Shown here one piece after another: positions 8,930 to 17,512 of a stretch of 64,000 nt of DNA; position 1 is the stretch's first letter, and each line of letters begins with the position of its first letter. The stretch is from Leptolinea sp. UBA5366 (lineage in GTDB: Bacteria; Chloroflexota; Anaerolineae; Anaerolineales; Anaerolineaceae): contig DHPK01000026.1 in assembly GCA_002407845.1 (NCBI GenBank), positions 1 through 64,000 of the forward strand. Direction: 5' to 3'. The notes below the pieces were generated by a model. That model ran no database searches. It had not been told where the DNA came from and saw nothing but the letters and a program-made list of their open reading frames with translations. A program made the position numbers and the translations under genes.

Positions 8930-9373
8930 TTATGCTCCTTTTAGTTCTACACGAGTAGGATTCTGCGCACTATGCGGATGATCGTTTCCAGCATAGATCT
9001 TCAATCTTTTCATTAATGCCCGACCATGTTTGTTATGCGGAAGCATGCCCCAAACTGCGGATTCAATCACACGGTCCGGATAGGTTTGCATCATCGTCTT
9101 CAAGTTTGTTTCTTTCAGACCGCCTGGATACCCGGAGTGGCGATAATACATCTTCGTCAGCATTTTCTTGGGGCTGATCGCCAAACTTCCTGCGTTAACC
9201 ACGACGACAAAATCACCCATCTTAACGCCCGGTGTAAAGCAGGCTTTATGTTTTCCCAGCAAATAACTTGCGATCTGGGTCGCTAATCGGCCAATGTTCT
9301 GCCCATTCGCGTCAACAAGCAGCCATTCGCTTTCAGGTTCACCCTTGATGACATAGGTCTTTTCCACAGTCAT
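8930..9373 (-). CDS. rplM: 50S ribosomal protein L13
   Basis: 147 residues from the ATG at 9373. An in-frame TTG six codons upstream (9391) could also serve. I prefer the ATG because MTVEKTYVIKG then matches the usual length, although its GGAG is only 2 bases away. Family features include WLLVDANGQNIGRLAT and the central GDFVVVVNAGSL. L13 is an early 23S-binding assembly protein. It lies between truA and rpsI, the order seen in many bacteria. Confidence 0.96.
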   Translation of the reverse strand: MTVEKTYVIKGEPESEWLLVDANGQNIGRLATQIASYLLGKHKACFTPGVKMGDFVVVVNAGSLAISPKKMLTKMYYRHSGYPGGLKETNLKTMMQTYPDRVIESAVWGMLPHNKHGRALMKRLKIYAGNDHPHSAQNPTRVELKGA

Positions 9374-9403
9374 TTCTCCAATTCCAATCAATCAATTTTT
9401 CCA

Positions 9404-10195
9404 TTATTTCACAGTTTCAGCGTAATTCACTTTGACCAGGCTCAATCCTTTTGCCGGGGCGATCCCGGGTTTTGCCGCTTCGCCGCGCAGAACTGCGCGC
9501 TCCCAATCATCCCAGCTCAGCCAGCCGCAGTCAACCATGTGCTGAAGCATAACCATGCGCCGGACCATATGATAGAGAAATCCATCGGCTTGAACCTCAA
9601 AATAGATCTCGTTTTCTGGTCCCGGGAACCAATCGGCGTTCATTACCTGACGTTTCGTAGCGCCGTTCTTCCGGGGCGGGGAACCAAAGGCACGAAAGTC
9701 ATGTTCGCCGACGAGCACTTTTGCAGTGGTTTTCAATCGCTCCAAATCCATCGCTGGCCAGATTCGCCACTTGTACCGCTCTTTCAGCGGTTCTCGCACC
9801 GCGCTCTGATAAATTCGATAGCGGTAAACGCGAGATTGCGCATCATAGCGGGGATGGAAGGAATCGGCCGCTGGTTCAACGTTCAGGATAGCGATATCTT
9901 CGGGCAGTTCGGCATTCAGCGCGGCTTTCAGCTTTTCACAGCCGTGAGCCCAGCGAAGATCTGCCGAAAAAACCTGACCTTCGGCGTGAACGCCGGTGTC
10001 AGTCCGGCCTGCACCGATGATCGTCGTTTCTTCCCATCCCAATCGTTTCAGTGCTGATTCGATCTCAGCCTGAATCGTCCGAACCCCTGTCTGGCGTTGA
10101 AAACCCCAAAAGTTGGTCCCGTCGTAAGAAACTGTAAATTTGTAACGTGCTGAAGTCTCAAGTAAGGGAGAATCTCCCTCTGGAGACCTACTCAC
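9404..10195 (-). CDS. truA: tRNA pseudouridine(38-40) synthase
   Basis: About 263 residues. It isomerises uridines 38-40 in the tRNA anticodon stem. The catalytic aspartate sits in GAGRTDTGVHAEGQ, and the homology begins at YKFTVSYDGTNFWGFQRQTG. An upstream extension to 10306 is open only because it overlaps rplQ. Within it the most plausible start is the GTG at 10195, which overlaps the rplQ stop (GTGAGTAG) by 8 bases and suggests translational coupling. There is no ATG near the expected start and no good ribosome binding site, so the start is uncertain by a dozen codons. A nearly palindromic AGGGAGAATCTCCCT at 10164-10178 lies within the first codons and could fold over this region. Confidence 0.9.
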   Translation of the reverse strand: MSRSPEGDSPLLETSARYKFTVSYDGTNFWGFQRQTGVRTIQAEIESALKRLGWEETTIIGAGRTDTGVHAEGQVFSADLRWAHGCEKLKAALNAELPEDIAILNVEPAADSFHPRYDAQSRVYRYRIYQSAVREPLKERYKWRIWPAMDLERLKTTAKVLVGEHDFRAFGSPPRKNGATKRQVMNADWFPGPENEIYFEVQADGFLYHMVRRMVMLQHMVDCGWLSWDDWERAVLRGEAAKPGIAPAKGLSLVKVNYAETVK

Positions 10196-10568
10196 CGACA
10201 AGTTCGATGACAACCATTTCCGCTGCGTCGCCTTTACGCGGACCCAGCTTTGTAATGCGGGTGTACCCGCCGTTGCGTTTTTCAAAGCGCGGGGCGATAT
10301 CGTCAAATAATTTCTTAGTTATTTCACGATCGTTGCCCAGTCTTGATGCCGCCAGTCTGGCTGCGTTCATCTTTTGAACTTTGTCGCCCTGATTGCCTTT
10401 TTTGGCAATCGTTATCAGTTTTTCAGCATCGTTGCGCATGGCATAAGCCTTTGTCTGAGTCGTGGTAATTTTTTCATGCTCAAACAACTGGCGGATCTGC
10501 GTGACCCGCAACAATTTGCGCTGCGATGATGTTCGTCCTAATTTATATCCTGCAACTCCATGCCGCAT
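10188..10568 (-). CDS. rplQ: 50S ribosomal protein L17
   Basis: 126 residues. The start MRHGVAGYKLGRTSSQRK is the L17 signature. A C-terminal GGYTRITKLGPRKGDAAEM follows, as expected for the family. It is placed directly after rpoA (5 bases) in the alpha-operon order and overlaps the proposed truA start. Confidence 0.98.
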   Translation of the reverse strand: MRHGVAGYKLGRTSSQRKLLRVTQIRQLFEHEKITTTQTKAYAMRNDAEKLITIAKKGNQGDKVQKMNAARLAASRLGNDREITKKLFDDIAPRFEKRNGGYTRITKLGPRKGDAAEMVVIELVGE

Positions 10569-10573
10569 TTCAG

Positions 10574-11539
10574 TTACTCCGTATCCTTATCTTTTTTGAG
10601 GTAGCCTTTTTCCTGCAGTTTTTCACGTAATTCTTCAAGGCTCTTTTCGCCGAAATTACGGATTGACTTCACAGCGTCATCCCCTTTGTCCAACAAATCC
10701 AGCACATCCCCGACTGTCGCGACGCCCGTTCGTTTCAACGAGTTGAAGACCCGGACAGAAAGGTCCAGATTCTCAATCGGTGTTTCGGCAGTTTCGCTGG
10801 TGACATGAGCGTTATAAGGCTCAGGCACAATCAGATCCGGCAGAATGTCTTCGCTGATTCCGGACACATAGCGGAGATGTTCGATCAATATTTTCGATGC
10901 AGTAATCAGAGCTGGCTGCGGCTGGATCGTTCCATCTGTCCAGATTTCGAGCTCCAATTTATCATAGTTCGTGCTTTGACCGTAGAGAGCAGAGCCGACA
11001 TTCCAGTTCACCCGTTTGATTGGGCTAAAGATGGCGTCGACCGGCAGTTCGCTGATCGGAAGCTGTTCCGACCGCTCGTTCGCAGGCATATAGCCGCGAC
11101 CGCGTTTAACGGTCATATCAATCTCGATTTTTGCGTTAGGGCTGTCAACAGTGAAAAGATACAATTCAGGATTCAGGATTTCCACTTCAGCAGGGCATTG
11201 AATATCAGAAGCTGTTACTTCGCCTTCGCCATTCACTTCCAAGCGAAGATGAGAAACATCACCCTCGAACATTTTGAGGCGGATCTGCTTAATTTGAAGC
11301 ATAACCTGCAGAACGTCCTCGCGGACTCCCGGAATCGCGCTGAATTCATGCATCACATCAGAAATCCGGATGGAAGTCACTGCGACCCCTTCCAGCGATG
11401 AGAGCAAAACTCTGCGCAACGCATTGCCAAGAGTCACACCATAGCCGCGTTCAAGCGGATAAACTACAAATTTTCCGTAGTTTTCAGCCTCTCGTTCACG
11501 CTCTACTTTTGGTGTTACCATATTGCTTAATGTAGCCAA
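10574..11539 (-). CDS. rpoA: DNA-directed RNA polymerase subunit alpha
   Basis: 321 residues. The N-terminal dimerisation domain includes YPLERGYGVTLGNALRRVLL, and the C-terminal helix-hairpin-helix domain includes KSIRNFGEKSLEEL. The likely start is TTG at 11539, because AAGGGGTG lies at proper spacing before it. The first in-frame ATG is six codons later (11521) and has no ribosome binding site. A TTG start for this highly expressed gene is mildly unusual. The protein assembles the polymerase core and contacts UP elements and activators. Confidence 0.97.
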   Translation of the reverse strand: MATLSNMVTPKVEREREAENYGKFVVYPLERGYGVTLGNALRRVLLSSLEGVAVTSIRISDVMHEFSAIPGVREDVLQVMLQIKQIRLKMFEGDVSHLRLEVNGEGEVTASDIQCPAEVEILNPELYLFTVDSPNAKIEIDMTVKRGRGYMPANERSEQLPISELPVDAIFSPIKRVNWNVGSALYGQSTNYDKLELEIWTDGTIQPQPALITASKILIEHLRYVSGISEDILPDLIVPEPYNAHVTSETAETPIENLDLSVRVFNSLKRTGVATVGDVLDLLDKGDDAVKSIRNFGEKSLEELREKLQEKGYLKKDKDTE

Positions 11540-11591
11540 TTTTCACCCCTTTCCGATACAAATCATTACCTTGTACCGGCGCCTCGTTCGT

Positions 11592-12236
11592 TTACCGTGA
11601 GTAGAACTCAACGATCAGTTGTTCATTCACATTTCCGTCAATTTCGCTTCTTTCTGGCAGACGGACAACTTTGCCGCTTAACACACTGGTATTGCGATCC
11701 AGCCATAATGGGCAAATGCGTTTGTCAGCAACTTCTGCCAAATCTTTGAAGAGCGTCTTCTTGATGGAGTTTTCCCGAACTGAAATTTCATCGCCTGGAT
11801 TCAGGATCATGGAAGGGATATCGCTTGGGATGCCGTTCACTTTGAAATGGCCATGGGTGACCATCTGGCGGGCTTGTGCCCGATTCTCGGCATAGCCCAT
11901 CCGATAAACAACGTTATCCAATCGCGTTTCAAGCAGCTGCAGCAGGTTCAAACCGGTCAGACCGGACTGGCGCACTGCGATGCCGTAAATGCGGCGGAAC
12001 TGGCGTTCCAAAACGCCATATTTTCTTCTGACTTTCTGTTTTGCGCGCAGCTGGCGTGAGTAGTCCGAAACCCGCTCGCCGCCACCGCGGCTGCTGCCTG
12101 ATTTCCCATGATCGCCGGGAGCATAGGCGCGTTTTTCAAAGGCGCATTTGGCTGTGAAACAGCGTTCGCCTTTCAGAAACAATTTTTCATTTTCGCGTCG
12201 GCATAATTTGCATACCGACCCAGTGTATCGAGCCAT
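11592..12236 (-). CDS. rpsD: 30S ribosomal protein S4
   Basis: 214 residues. The N-terminus carries a zinc-type four-cysteine set (Cys9, Cys12, Cys26, Cys31), so this is the C+ version of S4. The S4 RNA-binding domain follows (RLDNVVYRMGYAENRAQARQ, GHFKVNG). S4 initiates 30S assembly on the 5' domain of 16S rRNA and in many bacteria represses its own operon. It lies between rpsK and rpoA, the standard order. Confidence 0.98.
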   Translation of the reverse strand: MARYTGSVCKLCRRENEKLFLKGERCFTAKCAFEKRAYAPGDHGKSGSSRGGGERVSDYSRQLRAKQKVRRKYGVLERQFRRIYGIAVRQSGLTGLNLLQLLETRLDNVVYRMGYAENRAQARQMVTHGHFKVNGIPSDIPSMILNPGDEISVRENSIKKTLFKDLAEVADKRICPLWLDRNTSVLSGKVVRLPERSEIDGNVNEQLIVEFYSR

Positions 12237-12257
12237 GAATTAAATTTCCTTTCGTAA

Positions 12258-12662
12258 CTATACGCGGCGTTTCTTTGGGGGGCGGCAACCATTATGAGGA
12301 ACTGGTGTGATGTCCGAAATTGAGCGGACTTTCATTCCCATTCCCTGGACTGCACGAATCGCTGATTCGCGGCCGGGTCCCGGGCCTTTAATGATCAAAT
12401 CAACTTCCTGAACTCCCATCGTTTGAGCAGTCTTGATCGCCTGTTCGGCGGCAAGGCGGGCGGCAAAAGGCGTGCTCTTGCGAGACCCTTTGTAACCGGA
12501 CGAGCCTGAACTGCCCCAGCAGACCGGATTGCCCATGGCGTCGGTCACTGTGATGATCGTATTGTTAAAGGAAGCAAAAATGTGCACCTGAGCTGATCCC
12601 AGTGTGCGCTTTACTTTTCGTGCGGTTGACGCACGACGCGATGAGCGTACATTTTGAGCCAT
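12258..12662 (-). CDS. rpsK: 30S ribosomal protein S11
   Basis: 134 residues. It has the typical IFASFNNTIITVTDAMGN and the C-terminal ITPVPHNGCRPPKKRRV. It forms part of the platform near the E site. AAAGGAAA precedes the ATG. A 123-base gap with a large hairpin separates it from rpsM upstream, which is wide for this operon. Confidence 0.98.
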   Translation of the reverse strand: MAQNVRSSRRASTARKVKRTLGSAQVHIFASFNNTIITVTDAMGNPVCWGSSGSSGYKGSRKSTPFAARLAAEQAIKTAQTMGVQEVDLIIKGPGPGRESAIRAVQGMGMKVRSISDITPVPHNGCRPPKKRRV

Positions 12663-12712
12663 AAATTTCCTTTACCTTAAACCTGTTTCTGAAAAAACTG
12701 ACTTCTGACAGC

Positions 12713-12767
12713 AAAAGGGTTACAGGCAGCCGCAGGGAGAAAGGACTTCCCAACCCGTAACCTTTTT
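12713..12767 (-). promoter_or_regulatory. Intercistronic hairpin between rpsM and rpsK
   Basis: On the plus strand AAAAGGGTTACAGG (12713-12726) is complementary, with one mismatch and one G-U, to CCCGTAACCTTTT (12754-12766). In the minus-strand transcript this gives a stem of about 14 bp with a 27-base apical region, followed by a short T run. It may be an attenuator, a processing site or a mRNA-stability element. It could also be a binding site for an autoregulating ribosomal protein. None of these is shown by sequence alone. Confidence 0.5.
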
Positions 12768-12785
12768 TGCAGTTCGAATGTCAAT

Positions 12786-13175
12786 TTATTTCTTTGTTGC
12801 TCCACGCCGGCGGCCGCGTCCTGCTACTGTCTTCTTCGGACCCTTCGCTGTGCGTGCATTTGTTCTGGTTCGCTGACCGCGGCACGGCAGATTTCTGCGG
12901 TGGCGCAGGCCGCGATAGCAGCCAATTTCCACGAGGCGTTTAATGTTCATCTGAACTTCGCGGCGCAGATCGCCTTCAACAATGAAGTTTTTGGCAATAT
13001 ATTCGCGAAGCAAATTTTCGTCGTTGTCTGACAGGTCTTTAACCCGAACGTCGGGGTTGACACCGGTTTCTCGCAGAATCCGCTGAGCCCGGTTCAGGCC
13101 AATACCATAAATATAGGTCAAACCAATTTCTATCCGTTTGTTACGCGGAAGATCGACACCTTCAATTCTCGCCAT
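12786..13175 (-). CDS. rpsM: 30S ribosomal protein S13
   Basis: 129 residues. It begins MARIEGVDLPRNKRIEIGLT with the helix-hairpin-helix YIYGIGLNRAQRIL, and ends in the basic segment CRGQRTRTNARTAKG. It contacts the 30S head and bridges to the 50S subunit. It follows rpmJ by 7 bases. Confidence 0.98.
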   Translation of the reverse strand: MARIEGVDLPRNKRIEIGLTYIYGIGLNRAQRILRETGVNPDVRVKDLSDNDENLLREYIAKNFIVEGDLRREVQMNIKRLVEIGCYRGLRHRRNLPCRGQRTRTNARTAKGPKKTVAGRGRRRGATKK

Positions 13176-13182
13176 AATTCTC

Positions 13183-13296
13183 TTATCCCTGTCGCTGTTT
13201 GTGCTTTGGGTTTTCGCAAATCACATACAAACGGCCTGACCGTTTGACGATCTTGCATTTCGCACATCGTTTTTTAATTGATGAAGTAACCTTCAT
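13183..13296 (-). CDS. rpmJ: 50S ribosomal protein L36
   Basis: A 37-residue protein, MKVTSSIKKRCAKCKIVKRS and on to KHKQRQG. It is the zinc-binding version of L36 with the full ligand set: Cys11, Cys14, Cys27 and His32. GAGGGAG precedes the ATG. It lies between map and rpsM. The initiation factor gene infA, which usually sits just before rpmJ, is not present: only 100 bases separate map from rpmJ. Confidence 0.97.
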   Translation of the reverse strand: MKVTSSIKKRCAKCKIVKRSGRLYVICENPKHKQRQG

Positions 13297-13396
13297 TTTT
13301 ACACTCCCTCGGATGCTCAACCATCCGGAAAATTACATTATAGCCTGCCAATTATACTTGCTATCAACAGATCTGTCAAAAAGTCAGACTGTTGTA

Positions 13397-14215
13397 TTAC
13401 AACGCTTTTCGTCCCGCAACCGACACCGGCGGCTCCCCGTTTTCAAGCAGGGTCAGGATCAGCGGTCCTTCTTCCGTCACAGCCACACTGTGTTCAAAGT
13501 GAGCCGTCAGGCTCATGTCAGCTGATGAAACTGCCCAGCCGTCATGCAGAACCTTGGTCGAAGCCGTGCCGACCAGAACCATCGGCTCAATCGCGATCGT
13601 CATTCCCGCTCGCAGTCGGACACCCTGGCCTTCGTTCCCGTAATTCGGCACCTGCGGCGCTTCCCACATCCGCCGACCGACGCCGTGCCCGGTATATTGC
13701 CGGGTGACATGCAGCCGATGGGTTTCGACGTACTTTTGCACCGCGTGCGAAACGTCGCCGGTATAGAGACCGGGAACCATTTTCGCGATCCCCTCATAGA
13801 GGGAATTCTCTGTGACCTGCATCAGTTTCAAGGCTTCGTCTGTCACGTGTCCAACCCCGATTGTGAATGCCGAGTCCGCCACAAACCCCTTGTAGTTGGT
13901 TCCGCAGTCAACGGAAACGATGTCGCCCTCTTTCAGGACAATTTCGCGGTTCGGAATGCCATGCACCAGCACATTGTTGACGCTGACACAGGTGCTCGCC
14001 GGAAACGGAATGGGACCCGGAACGCCTTTGAAAGGCGAAGTCACGTAGTGTTCCTTCAGCACTTTTTCAGCCGCCGCATCCACGTCCCAGGTTGTTGCGC
14101 CTGGAACACAAGCCTCGCTTGCTGCTTTCAGCGCCAGGGCGTTGATAATTCCCGCCTGCCGCATGATCGCAAGTTCGTCTTTGGATTTGATGCTGATCTG
14201 GCGTTCCCAGCTCAT
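13397..14215 (-). CDS. map: Methionine aminopeptidase, type I
   Basis: 272 residues. It removes N-terminal methionine from nascent proteins. The five metal ligands are recognisable: Asp in VDCGTNYKGF, Asp in VADSAF, His in GHGVGRRMWEAP, Glu in IAIEPM and the last Glu in AVTEEGP. The start lies 2 bases after the adk stop. This secY-adk-map order is typical. Confidence 0.97.
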   Translation of the reverse strand: MSWERQISIKSKDELAIMRQAGIINALALKAASEACVPGATTWDVDAAAEKVLKEHYVTSPFKGVPGPIPFPASTCVSVNNVLVHGIPNREIVLKEGDIVSVDCGTNYKGFVADSAFTIGVGHVTDEALKLMQVTENSLYEGIAKMVPGLYTGDVSHAVQKYVETHRLHVTRQYTGHGVGRRMWEAPQVPNYGNEGQGVRLRAGMTIAIEPMVLVGTASTKVLHDGWAVSSADMSLTAHFEHSVAVTEEGPLILTLLENGEPPVSVAGRKAL

Positions 14216-14217
14216 CG

Positions 14218-14904
14218 TTATTCTCTGCTCCGTCCGCCGCAGCTTTTCGACATCGCGTCATCGATCACGCGCAGAATATCTGCGCCGACCTGCTCAATCG
14301 TCTGATCTCCATCGATCGATCGCAGGATTCCCTGCTCCTGATAATAGGCAATCAGCGGGGCAGTCTGGGTTTGATAAACCTCAAGCCGCTTTTTGACTGT
14401 TTCCACTTTGTCATCATCCCGCTGATAGAGACCTTTGCCGCAAATGTCGCAAATGCCTTTTTCTTTTTCGGGATTGAATATCGCGTGAAACACGTGTCCA
14501 TCCGGACAAACCCAGCGGGCACTCAGCCGCTCGATCAGTTTTTCCGCGTCAACTTCGATGCAGGGAACGCAGGTGACAGATGCCTGAAAAGCATCAAACA
14601 GCATGCTGTCAAAAGCTTCAGCCTGTGCAGTTGTGCGCGGAAAACCATCGAGGATCGCTCCATTGGCACAATCAGGATTGGCGATTCTTTCTTTCACCAT
14701 TTCGATCGTCACATCATCTGGAACAAGCTGACCGGCATTCATGTAAACTTGCGCTTTTTTCCCCAGCTCAGTCTGATTCTTCAAGTTTTCGCGGAAGAGA
14801 TCGCCTGTGCTGATGTGGGGATAATTCAGCTTTTCAGATAACAGTTTCGCCTGAGTGCCTTTTCCGGCACCCGGTGCGCCAAGCAGAACGATGTAAGTTC
14901 TCAT
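14218..14904 (-). CDS. adk: Adenylate kinase
   Basis: 228 residues from ATG 14904. A TTG two codons upstream is the alternative. P-loop GAPGAGKGT at 9-17, AMP-binding GDLFRE and GFPRTTAQAEAF. The lid is of the long type and carries Cys/His positions (CPDGH, CDICGKG) suggesting a structural zinc. It interconverts ATP + AMP and 2 ADP. Confidence 0.97.
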   Translation of the reverse strand: MRTYIVLLGAPGAGKGTQAKLLSEKLNYPHISTGDLFRENLKNQTELGKKAQVYMNAGQLVPDDVTIEMVKERIANPDCANGAILDGFPRTTAQAEAFDSMLFDAFQASVTCVPCIEVDAEKLIERLSARWVCPDGHVFHAIFNPEKEKGICDICGKGLYQRDDDKVETVKKRLEVYQTQTAPLIAYYQEQGILRSIDGDQTIEQVGADILRVIDDAMSKSCGGRSRE

Positions 14905-14924
14905 TTTCAATCTACTTTCAAAAC

Positions 14925-16262
14925 TCAGCGAATGAGTTTTTCTTCATAACCGTGCTGGCTCAGGTCGCTTTGCAGATAATCGATGATATCGCGAACCACA
15001 CCAACCACAATCAGCATCCCTGACGAAGACAGCAGCATGGTCGACTGCGCGTTTGTCTTCAAAATTGCTCCCAAGATATAGGGCAGCACGGCGATCAAGC
15101 CGAGGAAGACTGCGCCTGGGAAGGTGATCCGGTTTTGGATCTTTGCCAGATATTTCTGCGTTTCCGCTCCAGCTGCCCGTCCGGGTACAACTGCGCCCTG
15201 CCGTTTCAAGCTGGTGCCATAATCATTGTTCATGAAGGTCACACTGGTATAGAAGTAAGTGAATGCGACCACCAGAACGAAATACAAGATGATGTACAGC
15301 AGGCTTGAACCGCTCAGGTTGCTCTGGATCCAGACGGCTGCGTTTTTGATCCAAACTGTTTCCGAATTGACGAAAAAGCTTGCGATCAGCGCCGGGAAAG
15401 TGATGATCGACTGCGCAAAAATCAGCGGGATCATGCCCACGCTGTTGACGCGCAGCGGCAGCGTCGTTGAACCGCCTGATTTGACACCGCGGTAGCCAAT
15501 GCGCTGACCGGGGATCATCAGTTTGACATAACGGGTTCCCTGCTGGATATAAACAATCGCGAAGACTGAAATCAGCAGGACGACGATCGAGATGATCAAC
15601 ACATACCAGCCCGAGGTGCGGTCGGCCAGGATTCTGACCAAGTTGGTAGGCATCTGGGAAACGATACCGGAGAAGATAATCAATGACAGACCTTGCTGCT
15701 GGATACCATATTCAGAGATAATCTGACCCAGCCAGATGGCGATCATTGTTCCGGCGATCATTGTGCTGACATTCGCCAGCGTCGGCAGCAGTGAGCTGCC
15801 GCTCCAGCCGTAGTTATTTAGAACGGTCATGCCCGGGACGATCTGATTGAACAGACCAATCTGACCAATCGCTGACAGCAGCGCCATCGGGATCGTCAGG
15901 AACATCGTCCATTTTTCCATCCATTTTCGGCCTTCCCGCGGATCATTCTTCATCTTCTCTTCAATGGCCGGAATAATTGGCCCGAGCAGTTGAAGAATGA
16001 TGGACGCGGTGATATACGGGTATACACCCATCGCCATAATGGAGAACGATGATAAAGTACCACCGGACAAGATGTTCAGGACGCTGATCAGATCACCGGC
16101 GGCTGATTGGCTGGTTTTCAATGCTTGGATAACCTGGGCATTGAATCCCGGCACAGGGATATTCGCGATCAATCGATACAGAACGAGTATTCCCAATGTC
16201 AACAGCAGCTTATTTCGGATGTCTGTTGACTTCCATATATAACGCCATGGGGATCGTTTCAT
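14925..16262 (-). CDS. secY: Preprotein translocase subunit SecY
   Basis: 445 residues with about ten membrane segments. It opens with RYIWKSTDIRNKLLLTLGIL, and the plug/early region includes VPGFN and LSGGTLSSFSIMAMGVYPYI. The later cytoplasmic loop with PGQRIGYRGVKSGG is also characteristic. It forms the protein-conducting channel with SecE and SecG. It lies after rplO in the spc part of the cluster. Confidence 0.98.
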   Translation of the reverse strand: MKRSPWRYIWKSTDIRNKLLLTLGILVLYRLIANIPVPGFNAQVIQALKTSQSAAGDLISVLNILSGGTLSSFSIMAMGVYPYITASIILQLLGPIIPAIEEKMKNDPREGRKWMEKWTMFLTIPMALLSAIGQIGLFNQIVPGMTVLNNYGWSGSSLLPTLANVSTMIAGTMIAIWLGQIISEYGIQQQGLSLIIFSGIVSQMPTNLVRILADRTSGWYVLIISIVVLLISVFAIVYIQQGTRYVKLMIPGQRIGYRGVKSGGSTTLPLRVNSVGMIPLIFAQSIITFPALIASFFVNSETVWIKNAAVWIQSNLSGSSLLYIILYFVLVVAFTYFYTSVTFMNNDYGTSLKRQGAVVPGRAAGAETQKYLAKIQNRITFPGAVFLGLIAVLPYILGAILKTNAQSTMLLSSSGMLIVVGVVRDIIDYLQSDLSQHGYEEKLIR

Positions 16263-16298
16263 TCTCTTAGTTCTCCTTTAAAACTCCGGCGAAGTTGA

Positions 16299-16751
16299 TC
16301 AGCCGATAATTTCTACGCTGCCGCCGGCAGCTTCGATTTTCTCTCGGGCGCCTTTTGTAATGCGATGAACCTTAAGTTTGTACGCGCGGTCGATTTCACC
16401 GTTGCCAAGGATGACAACCGGATTCTTCTTCTTGCTTAACAGGTTCGCTTCCGCCAAAACTTCCGGAGTTATTTCAACGCTGCCGTCAAAACGTTCGAGC
16501 ATGCTGAGGTTGACCTCGTTGAACTCAACGCGATTCGGCGGAGTAAAGCCTTCACCGCGCATGAATGGCAGACGGCGATAGAACGGGAGGTTCCCACCCT
16601 GGCGGTATAATGCGCCGCCAGCGCCCTGCCGCACAGATTGACCCTTGGTCCCCTTACCGGCAGTCTTACCCTGACCAGCAGCTAAACCGCGGCCAACCCG
16701 CTTCTTGCGGTGTTTTGCGCCTTCATTGGGTTTTAAATCATCCAGTTTCAT
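16299..16751 (-). CDS. rplO: 50S ribosomal protein L15
   Basis: 150 residues. The glycine-rich basic N-terminus (KRVGRGLAAGQGKTAGKGTK, then GGNLPFYRRLPFMRGEGF) is diagnostic. The folded C-terminal part ends IEAAGGSVEIIG. A late-assembly 50S protein. One base separates it from rpmD. Confidence 0.98.
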   Translation of the reverse strand: MKLDDLKPNEGAKHRKKRVGRGLAAGQGKTAGKGTKGQSVRQGAGGALYRQGGNLPFYRRLPFMRGEGFTPPNRVEFNEVNLSMLERFDGSVEITPEVLAEANLLSKKKNPVVILGNGEIDRAYKLKVHRITKGAREKIEAAGGSVEIIG

Positions 16752-16752
16752 A

Positions 16753-16965
16753 TTAATCCACCACTTCTTCGATCTTCACAAGATGGTTGACTTTCTGAAT
16801 CATGCCGCGCAATGAAGGAGAATCTTCCTTAATGACAGTCTGGTTCAGTCGTTTCAAACCAATCGCTTTGATCGTTTCTTTATGTTTCACAGAATAGCCG
16901 ATCGCGCTTTTTACATACGTGATCTGGAGCTTTTTCGGCTCGCTAGCGCTCTTTTTCTTAGGCAT
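16753..16965 (-). CDS. rpmD: 50S ribosomal protein L30
   Basis: 70 residues from the ATG at 16965, chosen because GGAGG lies 4 bases before it. Upstream in-frame sequence belongs to rpsE. The L30 core is LQITYVKSAIGYSVKHKETI and ends VNHLVKIEEVVD. The start overlaps the rpsE stop by 8 bases. Confidence 0.96.
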   Translation of the reverse strand: MPKKKSASEPKKLQITYVKSAIGYSVKHKETIKAIGLKRLNQTVIKEDSPSLRGMIQKVNHLVKIEEVVD

Positions 16966-17488
16966 GCTTCCTCCGTTCCCAGAAAGGCAGCATTTCATCC
17001 GCTTCCTTTCCTCGCAAGACGGCCTCTTCTGCTGAGTCCTTCAACTGGTCAAGTGCTTCGAAAGTTGCTTTCACAACGTTCAGCAAGTTTGCGCTTCCCA
17101 GCGATTTGGTCAGAATGTCACGCACGCCGGCAACTTCAAGGACTGCGCGAACGCCGCCTGCTGAGATAACGCCGGTACCTTCGGATGCTGGGCGCATCAA
17201 CACTTTTGCACCAGAGACGCGGCCAACAACTTCATGCGGAATGGTCGTCTTGTAAAGATTGACCTTGCGCATGTTCTTGCGGGCGCGTTCAGAGGCTTTC
17301 CGCATGGCATCCGGGACAGCGTTGGCTTTCCCGATTCCCAGACCGATCATCCCTTTGTTGTCGCCGACAACGACGGTGACCCGGAATTGAAACCGGCGGC
17401 CACCCTTGACGACTTTCGCGACACGCGCAATTTCGATCACGCGTTCGTCAAATTGTTCTTCTAATGGTTGATAATCCATATTTTCCAT
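16958..17488 (-). CDS. rpsE: 30S ribosomal protein S5
   Basis: 176 residues. The double-stranded RNA-binding-like N-domain shows RVAKVVKGGRRFQFRVTVVV and GDNKGMIGLGIGKANAVPDA. The C-domain has VLMRPASEGTGVISAGGVRA. S5 works in decoding fidelity next to S4. It overlaps rpmD, which suggests coupled translation. Confidence 0.98.
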   Translation of the reverse strand: MENMDYQPLEEQFDERVIEIARVAKVVKGGRRFQFRVTVVVGDNKGMIGLGIGKANAVPDAMRKASERARKNMRKVNLYKTTIPHEVVGRVSGAKVLMRPASEGTGVISAGGVRAVLEVAGVRDILTKSLGSANLLNVVKATFEALDQLKDSAEEAVLRGKEADEMLPFWERRKHA

Positions 17489-17512
17489 GGTTTTAGCACC
17501 TTTCCCTTCTGC

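Noticed and set aside
13544..14305. 253-codon plus-strand frame opposite map and adk
   Set aside because: Lies wholly antisense to two well-identified enzymes and has no recognisable features.
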